This document shows positions 37,001 through 47,100 of a stretch of 64,000 nt of DNA, one piece after another. How positions within the stretch are numbered: position 1 is the first letter of the stretch; the number at the start of each line of letters is the position of its first letter. The notes beneath the pieces were generated by a model. That model was not told the origin of the DNA and ran no database searches. It was given only the letters and a program-made list of their open reading frames with translations. The position numbers and the translations under genes are program-made. The stretch is from Thysanoteuthis rhombus (Eukaryota > Mollusca > Cephalopoda > Oegopsida > Thysanoteuthidae): contig OY735212.1 of assembly GCA_963457665.1 (NCBI GenBank), positions 53,869,338 through 53,933,337 of the forward strand, written 5' to 3'.

Positions 37001-40000
37001 AGATGAAGGAAGTAATCTATTTATTGATCACCCCTTTTTTCCAATCTTTTAATTGATCACTGCCAACACAGCATACTGCCAAAAGGGACAGTTTCTATGA
37101 AATAATTAACCAGACCGTTTTTAGAAGGGGGAAAAAAAAGCTTGATAATTGCTACATATAAAATATATGAAGTTCTTGTTCATCTGAATTGATATTTCAT
37201 TTATTCGTGTCGTACAAAACTTGAATCTTGAAATGGTTTCTCTTTCGTTTCAGGTAGCTGTTTATGAATGCCAAGAAAATGGGAAAATCAAATTGCTTCA
37301 GGCTTATGCAGATCCATCTGTATCCTTTGCTGTCATAGACATTTTGGGAGGAAATCTTCATTATGATTATTTTAGCAATAGTTTAACTCCATCTTGTTAT
37401 TTTCACATGAAACATTTTCCCTATTATTTTGTAACTATCTTTACTCTCTTATTGTTGCTTTTTAGACGACTGATTTTCACTCAGCTGTCATTTGTTGATG
37501 GTAATAATTAAGTTATTGCATTGTACTTATAAAATATCAAAAAATGTTGTGCAGCATTTTCTTGTTTATGTCCAATATTTCCTAAATATTAAACTAATCT
37601 AAAGATAAAATTTATCAAGTTATCATAACATGAAATTCTATTTTCATTTAGTTACATCATCAGTGAGATAAGTGTAACAGACGGTAGATGCACATTGCTA
37701 ATTGTTATATTTCCAAATCTATGTATGTGTCACTTGTACAACATTGACCATTCATAGTAGAAACTTGAAATTTAACTCACATTCTCTTCCATCAATGAGT
37801 ACAAGAGTGGAGTTTGGCCCTTATTCATTAATTACCCCTTTTTCCAATTTTTAATTGATCACACCCGTGCTGCCAAAAGACACTGGTCACGCGGCGGTTT
37901 CTATTGTGTGACTAACTAGACTTGTTTTACTTTTTTTGCCTTCGTATACTCAATGAGCCTCAAACCCTCTTATTATTGATATTCATCCAAACACGCGTGG
38001 TGAGTAGACTCTTCATTATGACTATAATTTCTAGTTTTATTGGATTTTGTTGCTTTTTATTGCAACATTCTTTACTTTATTCATTGGAGGTCATTCAACT
38101 TGAAATATCCTGATTACAAGTTATATGATGAGAAGAAAATTAGTAAAAAAAATGATGAAAATACTTCATCTCGGAATTCGAAATAATTTGGATCTATTGA
38201 CATTGCTCGAAATATTTGTTCCTTAGTTTCTCTCTAGACTGATGAAAATTTCTATTGTTGTGCCTGGACTTTTGATGATGTCACTGGGCAGCCACTGCTG
38301 GCTACAGCAGGCATGAGAGGAATTATCCGTATTATCAGCCCTGTCACAATGCAGTGTATCAAGGTAAGTCAGTCACATTTATCTGGTCATCCTATTATTA
38401 ATGTTCGAAATTTAGGGTCAGAAAAAAATGATCAAAAATTAATTTTAAGATCACTATGATGGTTCTGTAAACTACTTGAATAGGTGGTAATTAGTTAGAG
38501 CAAGATCTGGAGAATGAGGGTGTGGAATTTCTTATTAGCTGAGATCTTCAATCTTTTCATGTGTGATCTTTCTTGTATGGAGTTGTACATTATCTTGAGT
38601 GACCATCATACCTTTTGTCTCTTTATTACTAGAATCAACTCAAATGCATGCCATTTAAATATCTAGATACTATTCTATTTAGTTCTCTTCCATGGCCAAA
38701 TTTGAAGATTTTTATTTTTTTTAAAAATTTATAAAGAATTCAGCCTATTGGCTTCTTGAAAAAAAATCAGTGTATGTGTCACTTGTGCAACCCCGAACAT
38801 TCATTGTAGAAACTAGTAATTTTGCACACGTACACTCCAGTCAATGAGGATGAAAGTGGAGTTTGACCCTTATTCATTAATTACCTCTTTTGCCATTTTT
38901 TAATTGATCACCCCATGATGCCAAAAGACATTGGTCATGTGTTGGTTTCTAACCAGATTTGTTTTACTTTTTCTTTTTTGTTTACTCAATAAAACAGAAC
39001 TTCATTGGACATGGCAATGCAGTGAATGAATTACGATTCCATCCCAAAGATCCAAATATGATGTTGTCTGTCAGTAAAGGTAAATGGTTTTTTATTTCAT
39101 TGTGTCAATCTGAATTCAAGTCACCCAATATCTAAATTACTGCCTTTTATTGAAAAGTTAATTCATTCAAATGTTGGACCAAACTGGACTTGACATCTTA
39201 ATTTTGGGGTCAACATATGCTGACATGTACAGTAAATAAGCAGAATTGGACTAAAAATGAATAGTAACTTTAGATGAGATTTGAACTCGCATCCCCTGTC
39301 CTTGAGGCCCATCTGACATGAATGATGCCTTACTGATTTGACCATGGAAACCAAACATAGAGGTCGAATTTTGTTAAATCTCATCAGGGACTGCTACTTT
39401 ATTTTTGATCCATGCTGCTAACTTGAGAATGTAAAAAGAACTTGAATGTTGCAATTAAAAGCAACAAAAATTAGATGAACGATAAACTAATTGAATTAAA
39501 TGAAAAAGCTTTGTTTGATAAATTCAAACCACTTTTCTTTTCATAAAACGATTATAGGTATTAGAAACTCAACATGTACAGGCTTCACCGGTGGTGCTGG
39601 AGGGGTGAGAATTCAAACTTTTGATTATGTTTTGAAAAAAATGGGAACGTTGCTTTCTGAAATCACCCCTGATTTGAATTGTTCCATTAAACTGTCTGGC
39701 AACATTCATGCTTGTACTTGGAAAATTTAGGTTTTGTAATGATCCAACAAAAGACAATTTATTCATTGATCACCCTTTTTTTCCAATTTTTTAATTGATC
39801 ACCTCCGACATGTCATGCTACCAAAATTTTTCATGTGACGGTTTCTATTCAGTGACTACTTATAAGTATGGAAGATGATTTTAATTCTTTTTTAAAGACT
39901 TTGCATATGAATGAAAAAAAAGAAATTGTGTTTATAATGTTTGTTAAATTTTTATTTCTGCAGATCATGCCTTACGGATATGGAACATCAAAATGGACAT

Positions 40001-43000
40001 TTGTGTCGCAATATTTGGTGGTGTAGATGGCCATCGAGATGAAGTGCTTAGTGCGGTTCGTATATATATGCATATATATCCAATCTTTGTTGTCTGTTCT
40101 TGCTTGTTAGAGAGATAGAACAAAAAGATGAATTTCCTCTTTTTATCCATTAATCTGTTCAAATTAATGTCTTTGTCTTGGTTGTTATAGCCACAATAAC
40201 TTGGCTATTCACTTGGAAAATTTGGGGTTAAAAATATTAATTGACCTAACAAATTTGCTGGAACTTCTGACTGCACATTCGTTATTTGAATCTGTCTGAA
40301 AATACTCGAGGCCTCCAGCTGTCATTCTGGAAAATGGTGGCTGAATTTTATTTTTGACTATAACTTCTAAACCATTGTAACTTTTTTTATTTCTGACTAT
40401 AAAAAAAACAAAACTTTATATTCCAAAATGTTCAGTTTGTTATGAGGAATAATCTTGATTTCTTTTAAATTTTCTATAGCTCTAACGGTTTAGAAGTTAT
40501 TGGCAAAAAATGAAATTTTGATGCCATTTTCCAGAATCGAAATGGAAGGAAAGAAAGCATTATCCTAAACTAATTAACAGATTTTCAGATCCAGATAACA
40601 CAAGATGATGGCTCTGAACATAATGTTATTTTTTTTTTCTGGCTGTTGTCCTCATCTTGGTTTTCCATTTGAACACTGCCTTTCTGCCATGTACCGTATT
40701 GCCTTCTTTGGTTGAGTGTTGTAAATAGGGAGGGTTTGGAATGAAGACATTTTGCCTCCACACTTTGAAAGGGGCCCTTTGTCCCCATTTATGACTTCTA
40801 TTTGAAGAAGGCCATATGATTCGATGTCTGAAAAGTGTTCTAAAGAAGAACCGAGATGAAGACAACAGACATGAAAATTTTATGTACAACAGTATTCCTC
40901 ATGGTGAAGAATTCTTATAATGAGATTTCACTTGGAGAGAGGTCCCAATTCGAGAGAAAATCTTCTATAAAATATTTTCAGTGGGAAAAAAAACTTTTGA
41001 AATATCATGAAATTATCCAGAAGCATCTAGATTTCATTTGTAATCTAGATTTATATCTAGTTGCTTATTTTCAGGTTGATAGATGAACATTTGGTGAATT
41101 ATAACAAGATTATTCATTTATTTATTACATTATTTACATGTTCATTTGTATTTATACATTATCTAGAAAGTAACTATTATATCATAGATATTTACAAGGT
41201 TATGATGGTTTTAGGGGTCTGATATTTTCATTTCAAACAAATTACTATAATCCCATTGGTTTAACTCAATGTATTTTGATTTAATGAGACGTTTTGTGGA
41301 ATGGATTGTCTTTGTTAAGAGGTACTGCTGTATATTGATCCCTCATCTGAAAAATCAGACAAATCATTCTAGTTATTGTTTGTTAAAAACAAAAATCTAA
41401 ACTCTAAATCTAGTGTTTAGTTTACTGTTGATTGTTTTGAACAGGATTTCAATATTGATGGCAGTTTCATTGTATCGTGTGGAATGGACCATTCTTTGAA
41501 AATCTGGAATATCAAGATAGACAGCATTGTAAAAGCCATGAAGGATTCTTACACATATAACAGCACAAAAAGTAATCGGTAAGTATTTATGAACATTAAT
41601 CACTGTTCCTCACATTAGACTGGTTTAATCACTGTTGATGGGTTCAAATTATTCATATATATTCTTACATTTATATTTATCTACATATCTATCCACACTC
41701 TTCTCAATGAGTTGGGAAAATGACTTGTTTTAACCCTCCCCCCAATAGGTTTTAATGGGGGGGTGGGTCAATATGCAACGTAAATCTCTGCTAAATTGGT
41801 AACTATTTTATGCTTGCTTCTTTTTTGAAAATTCAGCCTTTTTCAGTGATCATAGCCCAACAAAAGGCAAAAAATTAACATTCATTGATCACCCCTTTTT
41901 CCAATTTTTTAATTGATCACATCCAACACAGTGGGTGGTGGTGATTCATAATTTCCCTTGGAATACTTGTCAACTCATCCTTTTATTCATCACACTCAAT
42001 GGATGAAAATGTTACCCCAGATGACAATCTGATTGTTAGAGACATTTAATGAAGTGGCACCCATCTTATCCACGTTTTTATTTTTTATTATGCATGTTTT
42101 TTTTTTTTTGCTGCTTGAATAGAATTTTCTATAAAGATGCTTGACAATATAACACATCTTATATGACCCATGTAAGTGACAGTTAACCTAAAGAGATCAC
42201 ATTAGATACCTACTGAGTTTGATTTTGTCAGCTAGTTTGATTTGTCAGAATAATCTATCTCTAAGTAGATATTGACAAAAATCTATATAGTTAAAATTGT
42301 CTCCCTTTAAAGCTAATTATTTTCAAAACCCCTGCAAAAATCTCTCAATTGTTCTAAATTCTTGAAATGAAACCAATGCATCCAAATTAAGAGTTTCATT
42401 CTACCTCATCATTGTTTATTTTAATCACAACACCCTTGGTCAGCCTTTCTTAGTTTTTTTTTTGTTAAGATTTGAGGAACCTTTTGAAATAACCTTCATG
42501 TTTCAAGGAACCCCTGCATGAAAATATCATTTGTACAGCTAATGACAAAGAAATATATCTAGGTACTTTTTTCCACTCCTGTATGAAATTTTTGCAAAAC
42601 CCCTAAGAACCTATTCTGGAACCCTTGTTGAGAAGGGCTGTCTAGGTTAATAAACTTTCCAACTGTTTGAGCAAACCTCACTGTTTCTGATGAGTCTTAA
42701 ACTTACGTTCCACATCTAAGCAGCCATCTTTCCATAACCACTTCAATCAAGGAAGCTTCACTTGATCAAGTGGACCATAAATCTATTCTTATTATATCCC
42801 CACCCCCTACCTCTTTGATTCTCCACTGCATCTTTGTCTTATTACCTAATAATAGTCTTGAGATATTTTTTGAAATTTTTAGATAATGCATTTTCACTGG
42901 TTTTGAATTACTAGTTTTCCTTCATCTTATTGTTTCTCTTTATCATGACATTTTGGGTTGATACACTCTTCATTATTAACTTTGTGTTATCTCTAGTTTT

Positions 43001-44133
43001 ACTTCATCTTATTATTGTTGCTTTTCATCACAAGTATAAATTTCTGCAGAAGTTATCTCTTCATTTCTGATTTTCATTGTTTGTTCTAGCAGTTGAAGAG
43101 TATATGGACCTAGAGTATTGTGATAAAAAAGCATCAATTACAGGATGAAATAGAAACTAATTAAATTGATGAAAATGCTTCATCAAAAAGGCGATACTAA
43201 CAAGATGGTGTAAAACTAGCGATAAAATAATAGAAATTCTCTGTCTAGAAAAATTTTTTTAAAATAACTTCAGAATTTCTTGGTCATTTCAATAAAGACT
43301 TTGAAGGTGAATAAATTTTTTAAGGTCATGTGATGAAAAGTTTTGATTGTAACCAAACTTGACCATTTAGACCTGGCAAATGCTATATTTTGAGAGAAAT
43401 ATCTTGGTATCCTAAAAAAGTAAATAAGAAAAAAAAAGTATCCCAATCTCCAGTGGTTAAATAGTTGCAGAACGCATTTGAATCCAATTTTTTTCTCCCT
43501 ATGATAAATATTGATTTGATCATATCTTTTTGTTTCAGACCATTTCCAACAGTTTCTAATCATTATCCAGACTTTTCAACCAGAGACATTCACAGAAATT
43601 ATGTTGACTGTGTTCGATGGTTAGGCAGATTCATTTTATCAAAGGTAAAAGATTTTCTCATCCTAATTATGTTGACTGTGATGGTTAGGCAGATTCATCT
43701 GATTCTCATCAGAATTTAGTTTCAATCTAAAAGTAATTTCAAGGAGGTGGATGACTAGAGAAAAACCTGATTAAAAAAAAATTTTTTTCATTCAATAAAA
43801 TAAAATGTTTGAGGTAAACATTTCTTCAATTGGGTGACTATATTGCACTACACATTAAGCAATGATTTTGTCTCTATTTATCAAACAATTCATGTAGATA
43901 GAATCATTGTTTCTGTGGTAATTTTTAGAGGCTGGGATGCTTGCACGATACTAAAGATGGACTGATTTACTGGGCTAAAGAGCTGTAACAACAAATTTAG
44001 TAATCTACGTCACGGTGGGATGATAAAATTTTCCACAAAATACCATCTTTGATGGCATAAAGGATCCCCCCCATTTCAACAGGGAATATTTAAAAAAAGA
44101 TCATTTCGTTGAATACCTCTCATCTATCAATTA

Positions 44134-44180
<47 letters not shown>

Positions 44181-47100
44181 AGTTCTGTCTGGACAATAAT
44201 CGCCTGGACAATGAAGGTTACATTTACTGACGTTAGGTAGGGGGAAGGTGAGGATTTATATGCTGTCTAATATGGTTGTGGTTATGACTTCGCATTAAAA
44301 AAGGTTTCTATAAAAGGTTATCTCCCTTAGTTCGATTCAAATTGATGTAATAGTTGACTTTCTCACTTTCACTAGGGAAATTATCATTACTCAGTATTCA
44401 TTTAACCTGTAATAATACACATTTATTTATTAAAGAAATGTGAGAACATTCATATGCTCTAATGCTTTTATATATATATGTATATATATATATATCTTAG
44501 CAGCAAATTCTGGTGGTACAAAAATGAGACATTAATCATGGTTGTGTTGTAGCTCCAATTGCATTTGAACCTGGTTTGTATAGGCAAGTTTTCAGTTTTG
44601 ATGTAAAATTTGTTTCCACAAATGTCAATGTTCTGTATTTTATGTGCATTGAAAATCAGTCCAGAAAGGGATTGTCAGGGGTCAGGAATTATTGCCAGTA
44701 AACATCCCCGCATCAACAAGGAAAAAATGTTTTACAGTCAGATACACATAGAAATAATTTATAATTCTGAATTTTAAAAAATCTTGAAACTAATTTTTAT
44801 CTTTACTTATATATAGTTTTTTTTTTAATTATTAATTTTGTCTAGTTTTTATTTTCAGCTTAATTTTTAGTTGTTCTTTGACTTGGACTGTAATTCTTTG
44901 GCAACAAATAAACAGGTAAAGAGTAAGTCCATAGTGAGAATTGAACTCACACTCTCTAGCCGGAGGGAGTCCAGTATACACCTGGTTGCCTTTGACCATT
45001 CCACCACAGTTCTCCATAGTTGGCAGAACCTGACTTCACACCTTTTTACAACGGATATTCAACACTATATTGACGTTTATATTTGACACCTATTTGTCTT
45101 AATACAGCGATTTTATTCTTCTTATTATTGAATTGTTACACAATATTTTTTTAATTTTAGTTAGTTTTACCTTCTTAATTTTCTGTTGTTTTTAACCATA
45201 ACTTTGGATCGGACCATAATATGGCAACAAGTAAACTGTACTATTGGAAATAATTGATTATTTTTTTCTTTCTTTTTTTTTTCAGTCTTGTGAAAATTGT
45301 ATCGTCTGCTGGAAACCAGGCCATCTCAACCAGACAGAACTAAAGCACTCAGATTCAACTACAACAATTCTGCATAGATTTGAGTACAGAGAATGCGATA
45401 TTTGGTACATGCGATTCTCTCTTGATTATTGGCAAAAGGTGAGTGATTCGCTTATACATAGCACTTGAAATTCTGTACTTTCAGTTGAAGTGAAATAAAA
45501 GTGTAGACAGGACCATTCCAAGTATTTAGTGGCTAAAATTGTTTTCTTTATATCGGTGTTTCTGAAAGTCCCAGGTCACATTCCTCCCCTTGAGATCCTG
45601 GGTTTCTTCAATTCCTCCCCCATCCTGAATAGTCTTCTAGTAATTCTTTCAGCATGATACTTGACATTATATGTTCCTCTCCAAGGAGCAAAGTGCCTCC
45701 CATTTGAGAATAACTGCTTTAGATCAGTCTAGAAGCAAATGATTGCAAAAAGTGTAGTGTCTTTAACATGATACAAAAATCCCTCATTATGACATGGATC
45801 GTTATGGTGTAGTTTGTGTTATAAGGTAGGTTGATGGTGGATGCCAAAATATTAATCTAGCTCAGAGATGGCTTAAATGATCAAAGCTTAGTTACAATGT
45901 GGTTGGCTTTCTTGGACACCAACATGTTATAATGGATGATACCTCTATTATTGTTTGTGCTAATATATATGTTGATACTCTGTGAGGCTTTTGTTTTGTC
46001 TTCATACTGACAAATTTTATAATTACAATGAAAGGTCAATTTTTGCCACCTTCTATGGAGCAATAGTTTGCAGGTTAGTGTCTCAGGCCATTTTGGGTGA
46101 GTTCAGATTTTGTAGGAAGCCTTTGAACCTCCTTGTTGTTTCCTTGTGTTGAACCAAGTACAACTTGGTAAAAATTATTTAGGGTTATGCTGTACTCATT
46201 GATTATCCCACTATAATAAACCTGATATTGGTCTTGCAGACCATGGCTTATGTAGTAAGTTCAGAACTCACTAGGTGCCCCACTATAGAAGCCCTTGTGG
46301 CAGTCTGAGATGACATTGGCATTAGGGTTAACAATCTAGTCTAATTCATGCATACAGTTCTATCCTGTGTGAGCACCTAATGAATGTAATCCTATGTCAG
46401 ATTAAGCTAAGCGTAATCCATTGAAAATCAATTTTTAACTCTTGAATTTACGAAAAAAGATTGAATGTCATTATCAAGGTATTGAATTATTAAAACTATT
46501 CCCCTTTGACCATTTAATAAATTGTTTTTTTATTTCTATTCAATTCACAGTCCCATTATTTCTGATTTTATTCATTGAAGAGTCCCATTGTCAATTACAA
46601 GTGGTCCATGAATTTAAGATGTATTCATCTCAATTGTTAATGTAACATTGATGAATTCTGTCATGCTGTGTCCCTCCCCAATCCCACCTAAACTCACTTT
46701 GGGATTGATAAGACATAAGCAACTATTTTACATTGTAATTGTGAACCATACAAAAACTAAAATTTGTCTCACCATTCATAAATTGTAGAAAAAATAGGTA
46801 ATGTCGAAGCATTTTAATTGCAATGATGAAACTTTTAGATGAATCGCAATCTTTGACATTTTGAAAGAGTTGTCTAGTTTTTTGCATGCAGTGACTTTTA
46901 AGTTCTTTTAAAAATCGAGCTGACTGGAATAAAGTTTGCGACTATTTTGACAAAGATCTGAAAAAAAAAAAAAGTTCAGGATGAGTATTTTTGTCAATTC
47001 ATTTTGTCCAATTCTGAAGTTCTCCATTATTTTGTTGAAAGTAACAAAATACTTACTTCATCATAGATTTTTTTGATTTTTATTTAACTCTTAAATCCAT

